From: Aerococcaceae bacterium zg-1292 | GTDB taxonomy: Bacteria > Bacillota > Bacilli > Lactobacillales > Aerococcaceae | Length of the DNA: 64,000 nt | Direction: 5' to 3' | NCBI GenBank assembly: GCA_016126655.1 | Contig: CP065955.1 | Span: 1,409,001 to 1,473,000, forward strand | Part shown: positions 36,818 to 46,089 of the stretch, in pieces | How the letters are laid out: the number at the start of each line of letters is the position of its first letter | How positions within the stretch are numbered: position 1 is the first letter of the stretch | Notes under the pieces: generated by a model | What the model saw: only the letters and a program-made list of their open reading frames with translations | Told to the model about the DNA's origin: nothing | The model's database searches: none | Program-made: the position numbers and the translations under genes

Positions 36818-39460
36818 TTATTTAATACGACCTGGACGTTCTTTATATCCAAAGTATGCATCTTCAATGATTTCTTTCATATCACTAACTAATGCTAAAC
36901 GAGGGTTTACTGGTGTACATTGATCTTCATACGCTAAGTATGCAATTTCTTCTGCACGAGCCATGTATTCTGCTTCGTCAACACCTTGTGCTTTAATGCT
37001 CATTTGGATACCAACACGTTCTCCTAAGTCATAAACTGCTTGAGCTAAGTTTGCAACACCTTCTTCTGGTGTATCTGCTTTTAAGCCTAACATTCTTGCG
37101 ATTTCTTGGTATCTTACATCTGCTTTATAGTAGTTGTATTTTGGCCAAGTTGTTTGTTTAGCTGGTTTTGTACCATTGTAACGGATAACGTATGGTAATA
37201 AAATCGCATTTGTACGACCATGAACTGTATGGAAGAATCCACCAATCTTATGAGCCATTGAGTGAGAAATTCCTAAGAACGCATTCGCAAATGCCATACC
37301 AGCCATAGTTGAAGCATTATGCATTTTCTCGCGTGATTCAAAGTCTGCTTCTTTTACTGAGCGTTCTAAGTATTCAAACGTTAATTTAATCGCTTGTAAT
37401 GCTAAACCATCAGTATAATCGTTAGCCATGATTGATACATATGCTTCAATCGCATGTGTTAATACGTCCATACCTGTATCTGCAGTAACAAAATCAGGAA
37501 CTGTTAATACTAATGCTGGGTCAATAATCGCAATTGTTGGTGTTAATGAGTAGTCCGCTAATGGATACTTCATATTATTTTTCTTATCAGAGATAACCGC
37601 AAATGGTGTCACTTCTGAACCTGTACCTGAGGTTGTAGGAATACCAACATATTTTGCTTTTGTACCTAATTCAGGGAATTTGAAGGCACGTTTACGAATA
37701 TCCATGAATTTTTGAACTAAGTCACGGAAATCGATTTGAGGTTGTTCGTAGAACATCCACATTACTTTAGCCGCATCCATTACAGAGCCCCCACCTAAAG
37801 CAATAATTGTATCTGGCTCAAAGCTATTCATTGCTTCTGCACCACGTTCAACAGTTGTAATATCTGGATCTGGTTCAACATCACTAAATACTTGATAAAC
37901 AACTTTATTACGACGTAAATGTAATTGCTCGATAACACGTTGTAAGAAGCCTAATTTTACCATTGACCCATCTGTTACGATAAATACTTTTTCTACATCA
38001 CGCATTTTTTGTAAATATTGAATTGAGTCACGTTCGAAATAGATTTTTGAAGGAACTTTAAACCATTGCATATTATTTCTACGTCTCCCCACTTTTTTAA
38101 TGTTTAATAAGTTAACCGCACTTACGTTATCCCCAACAGAGTTTGCACCGTATGAACCACAGCCTAATGTTAAGGATGGAATAAACGCATTATAAACGTC
38201 TCCGATACCACCAAATGTTGAAGGTGCATTACAAATGATACGGATTGCTTTAATTTGGCGACCAAATTCTTTCACTAAATCTTTGTCGTTAGTATGAATC
38301 GCAGCTGAGTGTCCTAAACCATGGAATTCAACCATTTGACAAGCTTTTTTCACGCCATCTTCTTGGCTTTCAGATTTAACTACGGCAATAACTGGTGATA
38401 ATTTTTCACGTGTTAATGGCTCGTTTACACCAACTTCTTTCACTTCTGCCGCTAAAATATTAGTGCCTTCTGGTACACTGAAACCTGCTTGTTCAGCAAT
38501 CCATGTAGCTGGTTTACCAACGATATCAGCATTTAATTTTGCACCCGCACAGTTTTTACTGTTAGCTTTGACACCGAAGCAGAATTCTTCTAATTTCGCT
38601 TTTTCTGCTTTATTTACAAAATAAGTATGATAAGACTTCATTTCTTCAACAAACTCATCGTAAATTTCTTTATCGACAATAGCAGCTTGTTCAGACGCAC
38701 ATACCATCCCATTATCAAATGATTTAGACATAACAATGTCATAGGCTGCTTGCTTAACATTTGCTGATTTTTCAACATAGGCAGGTACGTTACCAGCACC
38801 AACCCCTAATGCAGGTTTTCCACAAGAGTAAGCCGCTTTAACCATCGCATTACCACCTGTTGCTAAAATTGTAGCAACACTTGGGTGATTCATTAATTCT
38901 GATGTTGCTTCCATAGATGGTTTTGAAATCCATTGTACACAGTTTTCAGGCGCACCTGCTGCTACGGCTGCTTCGTATACGATACGTGCGGCATGTGCAG
39001 ATGATTCTTGAGCTGATGGGTGGAAAGCAAATACGATTGGGTTACGTGTTTTTAATGAAATTAATGCTTTGAAAATAGCAGTTGATGTTGGGTTTGTTGT
39101 TGGAGTAATCCCACAAATAACACCGACAGGTTCAGCTACTAATGTTAATCCTGTGACGTCATCTTCTTGAATAATACCAACTGTTTTAGTATGACGCATA
39201 TTGTTAATAACGTGTTCACATGCAAATAAGTTTTTAGTTGCTTTATCTTCGAATACACCACGTCCAGTTTCTTCTACTGCGTGTTTTGCTAAAACACCGT
39301 GTTGATCCAATGCAGCAACTGATGCTTTAGCTACAATGTAGTCTACTTGTTCTTGATCTAATAAACGAAATTCTTCTAACGCAACACTTGCCTTTTTAAC
39401 TAATTCATCGACATGCTCAAAGGCTAATTGTTGCTTTGTTTTTTCTACTACTTCCGTCAT
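36818..39460 (-). CDS. adhE: Bifunctional acetaldehyde-CoA / alcohol dehydrogenase
   Basis: This 880-residue fermentation enzyme forms ethanol from acetyl-CoA with two NADH. The N-terminal aldehyde dehydrogenase half has PTTNPTSTAIFKALISLKTRN and catalytic Cys in SFDNGMVCASEQ. The C-terminal iron alcohol dehydrogenase half (from about 460) has GGGSVMDAAKVMW, TTSGTGSEVTPF, the iron-binding DVLTHAIEAYVS and HSMAHKIGGFFHTVHG. Length matches intact AdhE. The ATG at 39460 follows TAGGAGG. Upstream DNA carries a Rex-like operator and several cre-like sites, fitting NADH and carbon control. Confidence 0.98.
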   Translation of the reverse strand: MTEVVEKTKQQLAFEHVDELVKKASVALEEFRLLDQEQVDYIVAKASVAALDQHGVLAKHAVEETGRGVFEDKATKNLFACEHVINNMRHTKTVGIIQEDDVTGLTLVAEPVGVICGITPTTNPTSTAIFKALISLKTRNPIVFAFHPSAQESSAHAARIVYEAAVAAGAPENCVQWISKPSMEATSELMNHPSVATILATGGNAMVKAAYSCGKPALGVGAGNVPAYVEKSANVKQAAYDIVMSKSFDNGMVCASEQAAIVDKEIYDEFVEEMKSYHTYFVNKAEKAKLEEFCFGVKANSKNCAGAKLNADIVGKPATWIAEQAGFSVPEGTNILAAEVKEVGVNEPLTREKLSPVIAVVKSESQEDGVKKACQMVEFHGLGHSAAIHTNDKDLVKEFGRQIKAIRIICNAPSTFGGIGDVYNAFIPSLTLGCGSYGANSVGDNVSAVNLLNIKKVGRRRNNMQWFKVPSKIYFERDSIQYLQKMRDVEKVFIVTDGSMVKLGFLQRVIEQLHLRRNKVVYQVFSDVEPDPDITTVERGAEAMNSFEPDTIIALGGGSVMDAAKVMWMFYEQPQIDFRDLVQKFMDIRKRAFKFPELGTKAKYVGIPTTSGTGSEVTPFAVISDKKNNMKYPLADYSLTPTIAIIDPALVLTVPDFVTADTGMDVLTHAIEAYVSIMANDYTDGLALQAIKLTFEYLERSVKEADFESREKMHNASTMAGMAFANAFLGISHSMAHKIGGFFHTVHGRTNAILLPYVIRYNGTKPAKQTTWPKYNYYKADVRYQEIARMLGLKADTPEEGVANLAQAVYDLGERVGIQMSIKAQGVDEAEYMARAEEIAYLAYEDQCTPVNPRLALVSDMKEIIEDAYFGYKERPGRIK

Positions 39461-39502
39461 TTCGAAATCCTCCTAAAATGTGGTGTTTTTGTTTACAACC
39501 CT

Positions 39503-39531
39503 ATATTACATTCTTCACAAAGTGATGTCAA
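39503..39531 (-). promoter_or_regulatory. Promoter of adhE
   Basis: A perfect TTGACA (plus 39526-39531) and TAATAT (plus 39503-39508) are 17 bases apart on the minus strand. The spacer holds TCACTTTGTGAA, which is itself a partial Rex-type palindrome. Confidence 0.7.
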
Positions 39532-39536
39532 GCTTT

Positions 39537-39554
39537 TTGTGTAAAAAATCACAA
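39537..39554 (-). promoter_or_regulatory. Rex-like operator upstream of adhE
   Basis: TTGTGATTTTTTACACAA matches the TTGTGA-N6-TCACAA-type palindrome bound by the redox repressor Rex, with one mismatch. It abuts the -35 hexamer of adhE. Rex control of adhE is established in several Firmicutes; here it is inferred. Confidence 0.65.
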
Positions 39555-39592
39555 AAAATTTCCGTTGAAAATGCGTTTGCGTCAACCTTTTA

Positions 39593-39673
39593 ATGAAAAC
39601 GCTATTCTTTTTAATATAGGAAACGTTTACTTTGTGAATGAATCGTTATTCTTTTTGTTAACCGTTTTCACAA
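39593..39673 (-). promoter_or_regulatory. Cluster of cre-like sites upstream of adhE
   Basis: ATGAAAACGCTATTC (near 39593), GGAAACGTTTACTT (near 39620) and, on the minus strand, TGTGAAAACGGTTAAC (near 39660) each have a central CG with cre-like flanks. The number of sites suggests strong CcpA input. Confidence 0.45.
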
Positions 39674-40045
39674 TGCGAAGGATATGAATACTCTGGACAT
39701 CGTATCCTAATATCGTAGTGTGAATACAGTGCTCGAAGTATCAAATTCAAATTACGTCCATTAATCCTACATCTATTAATGAGATGCCATCTTGTGCACT
39801 GTCTCTCAATATGGATTAACAAAACATTGTGAGGAATTAATCAATTTATCGTTAATCTACACCTTTACGCACTAACAAAACCTAACAGCTTACTTGTGAG
39901 TAACAGATGCGTTTGAGTATTAATAGAATTCCAACTTTTCCTAGGAACTATTGAATGCTCTGACCTCTTGTGAGTTTCCACAAGAGGTCAAAAAACCATT
40001 TTAATCAATCGTTTATTTATTGTTTCATCGCCAGAAAGATAAAAT
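39674..40045. other. Non-coding stretch with second-family repeat
   Basis: No gene is seen. At about 39928-39990 the motif CCAACTTTTCCTAGGAA is followed by a hairpin, TGACCTCTTGTG with CACAAGAGGTCA. The same arrangement occurs at 3107-3168. Confidence 0.55.
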
Positions 40046-40087
40046 AGAAACGTCAATGGGAGCACTCTACCCCACACTGACGTTTCT
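40046..40087 (-). terminator. Terminator of the ABC-2 exporter operon
   Basis: AGAAACGTCA (40046-40055) pairs perfectly with TGACGTTTCT (40078-40087), and inner bases can extend the stem. On the minus strand ATTTTATC follows. It lies about 45 bases past the last permease gene. Confidence 0.7.
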
Positions 40088-40131
40088 ATAACTTCATGTT
40101 ATCTTATCATTCTAATATCATCATTAATGAA

Positions 40132-40905
40132 TCAATTGGCAGACACATACTGTTTCAATCCCTTCATCCAGACGAAACGGACAAGTATGGTTCCTAACAG
40201 ATTAACAATCATTAAATATATTAAGTTCAACTGATAGGCCTCTTTGCGGATAATTAATACCGGTAAATTAATCCCAATTAGTAATGGGATGCACCACGTA
40301 AAAATAAATCGAATGGCACCAGGATATACCACTAAAGGTCGTGAAGAAAATTCCATCAAATATTCAGGCAAGCCAAAAATACTATTCGCATTGTCTTTCC
40401 AAAAGGAAACTGAAACAGCCAATTGATTTAAAATAAATAAAAAATACGCAGCTAAAATAATAGCTAGAACAAACAAGACTATCTGAGTAACAGATAATGT
40501 ATAATCACTCAATAAATAAACCAATACACCTGTTGTCACCAAAAGATTGAGCGCACTCGAAAAATCAACTCGGTATAAAGCATAATACCAAAACGAATCA
40601 ACGGGTCGAATAATCGAGTGATCTAACTCACCTTCAATAATGACTTCCGTTAAGTTCTCATGCGATATCGCGAATAGTGTCTGATACAAAAACGAAATCG
40701 TTGATGCGGTCGTCACCAACAAAAGATAATCTTGCCGGCTCCACCCCAATAAGCTGTCTGTATGGTCAAAAAAGACAATCCCCGCTACTACTTCCAATAA
40801 ATAAAAGATTATACCAAGAATAAATGTGATAATAGCTGTTTGACGATTGATGAGTAACTCTTGGATACTATGATTAATTAAGGTTTTGAATAATTTAGCC
40901 GTCAT
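40132..40905 (-). CDS. ABC-2 family permease (ABC2_membrane_6 type), second subunit
   Basis: This 257-residue membrane protein has about six hydrophobic segments and the pattern EVIIEGELDHSIIRPVDSFWYY, typical of DUF990/ABC2_membrane_6 permeases. It probably pairs with the permease encoded just upstream and the ATPase before it to form an exporter. The ATG at 40905 lies 1 base past the previous stop and follows GGGATGGGGG. The substrate is unknown. Confidence 0.85.
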   Translation of the reverse strand: MTAKLFKTLINHSIQELLINRQTAIITFILGIIFYLLEVVAGIVFFDHTDSLLGWSRQDYLLLVTTASTISFLYQTLFAISHENLTEVIIEGELDHSIIRPVDSFWYYALYRVDFSSALNLLVTTGVLVYLLSDYTLSVTQIVLFVLAIILAAYFLFILNQLAVSVSFWKDNANSIFGLPEYLMEFSSRPLVVYPGAIRFIFTWCIPLLIGINLPVLIIRKEAYQLNLIYLMIVNLLGTILVRFVWMKGLKQYVSAN

Positions 40906-40906
40906 T

Positions 40907-41686
40907 TTATGCCCCCATCCCTTCATAACGCAACAATCCTTTTTTAAAGCTTAGTTTATATGCTACATAACAAATAACCGCCCATGCAATACTATATAAA
41001 ATATTGACTTGGATTTGTGCAATCGTTAATTGATTTTGCAGCGCTAATGTATATTGATAAGCGACTAATGCAAATGGATTCCGTTGTAACAGTAAGTACA
41101 ATGATTCAGGCAATAAATTTAGTGGAAATAATAATCCACCTAATATCATGTAAACTGCATTCATCACGGCACGAAGTGGCCACATTTGTATTAACCAAAA
41201 GCCTAAGGTTCCAATCAAGCTCATTAAGGTAAAGTACATCACCGCATTACAGACGAGAAATACCAATACATGAAGTAGATAGCACGGACTATATCCCATA
41301 CCCAAACTGACAATTAATACTGACAAATACAGTACCAGATATATAAATCGGTCTCCGAGATACTCAGCAAATGACTGCAATAATATCGAATAGGGTCGCA
41401 ATAAATGTGTCGTTAATTTACCCATACGCACCTGAGCACCGAGTTGCACCACTGTGCCGGTTGAAAATAACACCGTACTAAAATTGACAATCACAATATA
41501 AAATAACATTTGTGACAAGGTAAACCCACCAATAACCTCACTTGCTGAACTTTTAAAAATTGCAATCCAGGTGAATGCGGCAACCAATACCCCTAATAGG
41601 TTATTGAATAAATTGGTTAAAAAATTAAACTTGTAACTAAGTTGTACTGACACACGATTTAAAAACATCACTATATATTTTTTCAT
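40907..41686 (-). CDS. ABC-2 family permease, first subunit
   Basis: This 259-residue membrane protein has about six hydrophobic segments. The pattern LGAQVRMGKLTTHLLRPYSILLQ parallels the GELDHSIIRP segment of its partner, so the two are related and probably form a heterodimer. The ATG at 41686 follows AGGTGATGTC and lies 4 bases past the ATPase stop. An upstream in-frame start at 41752 would overlap the ATPase gene deeply and is rejected. Confidence 0.85.
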   Translation of the reverse strand: MKKYIVMFLNRVSVQLSYKFNFLTNLFNNLLGVLVAAFTWIAIFKSSASEVIGGFTLSQMLFYIVIVNFSTVLFSTGTVVQLGAQVRMGKLTTHLLRPYSILLQSFAEYLGDRFIYLVLYLSVLIVSLGMGYSPCYLLHVLVFLVCNAVMYFTLMSLIGTLGFWLIQMWPLRAVMNAVYMILGGLLFPLNLLPESLYLLLQRNPFALVAYQYTLALQNQLTIAQIQVNILYSIAWAVICYVAYKLSFKKGLLRYEGMGA

Positions 41687-41690
41687 GACA

Positions 41691-42638
41691 TCACCTATTT
41701 TCACTGAACAGACGGAAAATAATATCTTCCAAACTACTTTCTTCTTGCCCAATTGATTGGATATCCATTACATTAATCTGAGATGCTACCTGTGGATAGT
41801 CTTCTTCAGGTATCGATACAACAGAACCCTCTAATTGATAAGACTGTAAAAAGTGGGGCACTTCTGTTTTAAACGTCAAAATTATATCACGTTTCACTGT
41901 GTATTTTTGCTTAATAGCCTCAATGGATAAATCATCAAGTACACGACCTTTAGATAGCACAATCACACGCTGACACATTTCTTCAATATCTTGCATATAA
42001 TGCGATGTTAAAATAACCGTCACATTTTCCTGTTGATTTATCGCTGTTAAAAATTGGCGAATAGACTTTTGACTTGTAATGTCTAATCCAATCGTAGGCT
42101 CATCTAAAAACAGTAATTTCGGCGAGTGAATCAGGGCACAAATAATCTCAAACTTAATACGTTCTCCCAACGACAATTTACGGACCGGTACTTGTAATTT
42201 ATGCGATACATTTAGTAATTCACACAACTCGTTAACCCGCTTATCATACGTCGTTTGTTCGATGTCATACACCACTTTGAGCATCTCTAATGTTTCTTTT
42301 GCTGGCAAATCCCAAATCAATTGACTTTTTTGACCTAAAACAACTCCGATATTTTTTAAATATTGAGGCTGTCGCAAATAAGGGTTAAAACCATTACATA
42401 CCATATCACCGGATGTCGGTGATAAAATACCCGTCATTAACTTAATCAATGTCGTCTTGCCCGCACCATTGGCACCAAGCAATCCGACAAATTCACCCTC
42501 ATTAATGGTAAAGTTCAAGTCGTCTAATGCAACAACCGCTTGATATTCTCGCTTCATAAAATCTTTTACCGATCCTAAAAAACCTGCTGATTTCTCAAAG
42601 GTTTGATAGGTGTAGTTAATATTTTTTACTTCAATCAT
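41691..42638 (-). CDS. ABC transporter ATP-binding protein of the ABC-2 exporter
   Basis: This 315-residue ATPase has Walker A GLLGANGAGKTTLIKLMTG, signature KLSLGERIKFEI, Walker B LLFLDEPTIGLD and switch TSHYMQDIEEM. The N-terminus and the FGSVKDFMKREYQ-like insert near residue 20 match daunorubicin/NatA-type exporters paired with DUF990 permeases. It is the first gene of a three-gene operon. The transported substrate cannot be inferred. Confidence 0.93.
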   Translation of the reverse strand: MIEVKNINYTYQTFEKSAGFLGSVKDFMKREYQAVVALDDLNFTINEGEFVGLLGANGAGKTTLIKLMTGILSPTSGDMVCNGFNPYLRQPQYLKNIGVVLGQKSQLIWDLPAKETLEMLKVVYDIEQTTYDKRVNELCELLNVSHKLQVPVRKLSLGERIKFEIICALIHSPKLLFLDEPTIGLDITSQKSIRQFLTAINQQENVTVILTSHYMQDIEEMCQRVIVLSKGRVLDDLSIEAIKQKYTVKRDIILTFKTEVPHFLQSYQLEGSVVSIPEEDYPQVASQINVMDIQSIGQEESSLEDIIFRLFSENR

Positions 42639-43199
42639 CTCATCACTCCATTCACTATCTTTAAAAGTTCATCAAAACCTAACGCATATATTGATTCAGA
42701 GATATTTACATTTTAATGGATTTATCTTATATAAATATCCTCACTGTGTACCCTAATACGTTCGACAAACTCCTTGATTCAATTTATTTTTTCAATGACT
42801 TCACATGGTTCCTATTTGCTTGCAATGAAATATTTATTCTTTAAATTACCATTTTTCTGTCATCAATAAAATGTTTTTGGATAAGTGAGTTTTTTTTACT
42901 CAAAAGTTTCCAAAAAGATATTTTAATTATCTTATCACATAAAATTCGCATAGTCAATATCTCGATATTTAGATATGCGCTTCTAATAACTATTTTTACT
43001 AATATTTACAGACATTGCTCTATTATGAAACAAACATTAATATCTATTTCATTAGGGATGAAGTAATAATTAAAAGTCCACGCAACTTTAGCAGCATTTG
43101 ACATGGTTAGCAGCCGTGTTTTAACATTTAGAAATAACATTAGGCGATTGAACAGTGTTAGCTGAAGAACAATTTACAGTGCGATAAAAAAGGTATCAC
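42639..43199. other. Long AT-rich non-coding stretch
   Basis: About 560 bases upstream of the ABC-2 operon. I find no frame with a ribosome site, no RNA gene and no clear repeat element. It presumably contains the operon promoter, which I could not place with confidence. Confidence 0.45.
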
Positions 43200-43238
43200 A
43201 TCGTAAAAAAGCAGCAATCACCATTTGATTGCTGCTCA
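43200..43238 (-). terminator. Terminator of frr
   Basis: AGCAGCAATCA and TGATTGCTGCT form a perfect 11-bp stem with a short loop. On the minus strand it is followed by TTTTTTACG. The repeat element after frr lies between the stop codon and this terminator, so it is probably transcribed. Confidence 0.85.
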
Positions 43239-43295
43239 TATTCTATCGGGTATGCCGCAACACCCCAGAAATTCGTGGCTAAACACGCTCACTCA

Positions 43296-43328
43296 CATTA
43301 TGTAGAATGCCAACTTTTTCTGGGGAAT
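43296..43328 (-). repeat. Short second-family repeat
   Basis: GTAGAATGCCAACTTTTTCTGGGGAA is nearly identical to a copy near 59604-59633. Shorter relatives occur near 3107 and 39928. It directly precedes the palindromic element here. Confidence 0.65.
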
Positions 43329-43337
43329 TATGCGTTT

Positions 43338-43457
43338 GCCGGTTCGCTCGCGCAACCTCGACTTCCACTTCGCATAGCTCTTGATGCGTCATTTGCGCTT
43401 CGCCGACCTTTGCTCCAATGGTTCGAGGACGAACGCCCTCGCTCTCACCATGGTTTA
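43338..43457 (-). repeat. Palindromic element abutting the frr stop codon
   Basis: A full copy using the CCTCGA/TCGAGG helix variant, with the inner arm TGCGTCATTTGCGC. Its terminal ATGGTTTA contains the TTA that is the frr stop codon (43455-43457). Confidence 0.95.
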
Positions 43458-44012
43458 GTTTTCTAAGATTTCTGCTTCTTTTGCTGCGGTAACTTTTTCT
43501 AATTCTTTGATGGCGTCGTCGATGATAGTTTGGATGTCTTTTTCGTAATCTTTTACATCATCTTCGGTTAGCTCATTATTTTTTTGCATTTTTTTCGCAC
43601 TATCAATTGCATCACGGCGAATGTTACGTAATGAAACTTTTGCGTTTTCTTGTTCTTTTCCAACTAATTTTACTAACTCTTGACGGCGTTCTTGCGTCAA
43701 GGCTGGAATTACTAAACGGATAACTGAGCCATCATTTGATGGTGTAATTCCAATATCAGATTGTAAAATAGCTTTTTCAATATCTGTTAAACTCGACTTG
43801 TCATATGGCGAAATCATTAACATACGCGCTTCAGGTATTGTAATCCCTGCTAACTGATTTAAAGGTGTTGGCACGCCATAATATAACACACTAACACGGT
43901 CCAAAATACTAGCATTCGCACGTCCAGCACGAATAGAAGCCAGTTCACGTTGGTATGCTTCGATTGATTTAGCCATTCTTGCTTTTGTATCTTTTAATAA
44001 ATCTGTTGACAT
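43455..44012 (-). CDS. frr: Ribosome recycling factor
   Basis: This 185-residue protein splits post-termination ribosomes together with EF-G. The N-terminal [46 protein letters not shown] and the C-terminal [10 protein letters not shown] helical segment are classical. Length is standard. The ATG follows CAAGGAGG. The usual upstream partners (rpsB, tsf, pyrH) are absent, so the gene has moved away from its normal cluster. A repeat element starts at the stop codon. Confidence 0.98.
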   Translation of the reverse strand: MSTDLLKDTKARMAKSIEAYQRELASIRAGRANASILDRVSVLYYGVPTPLNQLAGITIPEARMLMISPYDKSSLTDIEKAILQSDIGITPSNDGSVIRLVIPALTQERRQELVKLVGKEQENAKVSLRNIRRDAIDSAKKMQKNNELTEDDVKDYEKDIQTIIDDAIKELEKVTAAKEAEILEN

Positions 44013-44094
44013 TATTCATTTCCTCCTTGAAAATTCCAATTCATTTCCCTTAAATTATACCATAATCTGACATAAATTGCTTAATAATTTTTTA

Positions 44095-45327
44095 TTATCG
44101 CAATATTTCAACGACATTTTTTCGTGCAGCTGAACGTGCTGGAAAGACACTGAATACAATTCCAATAAATACTGAAATCGCTACACTCAAGACAGCAGTT
44201 GGAACGTCAATTGCAGCTTTAAATGGTAAAAAGTTGCCAGCGACTGTCGCGATTAAAATCCCTAGATTATATCCGATAATCCCACCGATTGTCGTAATCA
44301 TAATCCCTTCTAATAAAAATTGCCACTGAATACTTTGTTGCGTTGCACCAAGCGAGCGTCGGATACCGATTTCTTTCGTCCGTTCTGACACCGAAATATA
44401 CATCATATTCATAACACCGACACCGGCAATAAATAAGGAAATACCTGCAATGGCACTAATGAAGTAGGTGACGATTTGAAGCTGCTCACCAACTTTTTTC
44501 ATCATTTCAGAAGTATCATAATACGTATAGTTGCCGTTTTCTTTTTCTGGACCATTCTCTTTAAGAAATTCAGAAACAGCATAATTCATCGCTTTAATAT
44601 CAACATCAGGTTTATAAAAAACTGTTATTGAGTAATTGATATTTTCATAAGGACGAAATTCTTCATATGTCCCTTTTGGAATAATAAGTTGGGCTGCATT
44701 CGTCGTACTGTATCCATGCGTTTTAAGCGATTCAATCGCTTCAGGTGTTAATTCTGTTGAATAGACACCGACAACAAGGTAATTGGTTTCATCAATATTA
44801 ATTGTTTTGTGCAGCGCTGCTTCAACCGATTCAAATAAGTTCGTCGCTACAATATTATCAATTATCACATAGCGCCGATAGGCACTCGAATCCATCGAAT
44901 TCAAATTACGCCCTGCGAGCATCTGATAGTCAGTTGATTCTAAAAAGCCAACCTCATAGGAGGCTTCTTCTTTATTGGCATATTTTATTCTTGAACGAGT
45001 GGTCGGATTACTCACTTCATCTTGTGTTTTTACTTCATCAACACCTGGAATTTCTTCAATTTCTTTTATAAATTTATCAGTAAATGGTTTGATTTTTTCG
45101 TAATCGAGTTCGTAATTAGTAACATTAAAATGAAAATCTTGACTCGGACGACCTTTGTCATCTTTTGCTAACTCTTCCGTCATTTGTTTGCGGTATCCAT
45201 TTCCTAGACTTAAAATCGTAATAACGGCTGCAATACCAATAATAATACCTATCATGGTTAAAAATGTCCGTCGACCATTCATTCTCAGTGTAGCTAGTGA
45301 AGATTTAATAATTTCACTCATCCGCAT
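44095..45327 (-). CDS. MacB-type ABC transporter permease (FtsX fold)
   Basis: This 410-residue permease has one N-terminal helix, an extracytoplasmic domain (about 40-285, MacB periplasmic-core type) and three C-terminal helices. The MacB/FtsX motifs RTFLTMIGIIIGIAAVITI, SVSERTKEIGIRRSLGAT and the final VFPARSAARKNVVEILR are present. The ATG at 45327 overlaps the ATPase gene end and has GAGGTG 7 bases upstream. With the ATPase and the adaptor encoded upstream it forms a tripartite-like exporter for peptides or drugs. The substrate is unknown. Confidence 0.92.
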   Translation of the reverse strand: MRMSEIIKSSLATLRMNGRRTFLTMIGIIIGIAAVITILSLGNGYRKQMTEELAKDDKGRPSQDFHFNVTNYELDYEKIKPFTDKFIKEIEEIPGVDEVKTQDEVSNPTTRSRIKYANKEEASYEVGFLESTDYQMLAGRNLNSMDSSAYRRYVIIDNIVATNLFESVEAALHKTINIDETNYLVVGVYSTELTPEAIESLKTHGYSTTNAAQLIIPKGTYEEFRPYENINYSITVFYKPDVDIKAMNYAVSEFLKENGPEKENGNYTYYDTSEMMKKVGEQLQIVTYFISAIAGISLFIAGVGVMNMMYISVSERTKEIGIRRSLGATQQSIQWQFLLEGIMITTIGGIIGYNLGILIATVAGNFLPFKAAIDVPTAVLSVAISVFIGIVFSVFPARSAARKNVVEILR

Positions 45328-46084
45328 GATTCATCACCTCATCGAATAATAATGGTTTAGCTGGTATGTCATAGGTCGGAACACTGACTTCATTGGATTG
45401 AATCTTACCATCGACAATCGTTATCCGGCGCGTTGCATATTTTTGCAAATCTGGTTCGTGTGTAACCATTACAATGGTTACACCTTTTTCACGGTTGAGC
45501 CGCGCCAAAATATCCATGATGACACTCGAAGTTTTGGTATCTAATGCCCCAGTCGGTTCGTCTGCAATAATAAATTTAGGATTATTAATCAAAGCTCTGG
45601 CAATTGCTACGCGTTGCTTTTGTCCACCAGATAATTCACTCGGTTTATGATGATATTTATCAGCAAGCCCCACACTTTCTAGTGCGTCTTTGACAATTTG
45701 AGTTGTCTTTCGAGCAGTTAGTCCAGTATACAATAAAGGCAAGCGAATATTTTCGCCGACCGACATCGATGGAATCAGATTAAAATCTTGAAAAACAAAG
45801 CCAACCATTTTATTGCGTAAGGAAGAAATTTGTTTATCTGTCCGTTGTTCAACCGACTCACCTGCAAAGTGATATTCTCCATCAAACTTATTATCTAAAA
45901 AGCCCATCACATTAATAAATGTTGATTTACCTGAACCAGATGGTCCCATAATCGTGACAAATTCTTTTTCATAGATAGTAATACTGACATCTTTTAATAT
46001 ATGTAAAGACAGTTCACCCATTTGATAATATTTGTTAATGTTTACCATCTCAATAAGGGGTTGTTCCTTGATTTCATGTGTCAT
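45314..46084 (-). CDS. MacB/LolD-type ABC ATPase
   Basis: This 256-residue ATPase has Walker A GPSGSGKSTFINVMG, the Q-loop segment FVFQDFNLIPSMSV, signature ELSGGQKQRVAIARAL, Walker B FIIADEPTGALD and VMVTHEPD. These place it in the MacB/LolD exporter subfamily. The ATG at 46084 is preferred; a GTG at 46093 overlaps the adaptor stop codon and lacks spacing from a ribosome site. It lies between the adaptor and permease genes. Confidence 0.94.
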   Translation of the reverse strand: MTHEIKEQPLIEMVNINKYYQMGELSLHILKDVSITIYEKEFVTIMGPSGSGKSTFINVMGFLDNKFDGEYHFAGESVEQRTDKQISSLRNKMVGFVFQDFNLIPSMSVGENIRLPLLYTGLTARKTTQIVKDALESVGLADKYHHKPSELSGGQKQRVAIARALINNPKFIIADEPTGALDTKTSSVIMDILARLNREKGVTIVMVTHEPDLQKYATRRITIVDGKIQSNEVSVPTYDIPAKPLLFDEVMNHADE

Positions 46085-46089
46085 TATCC

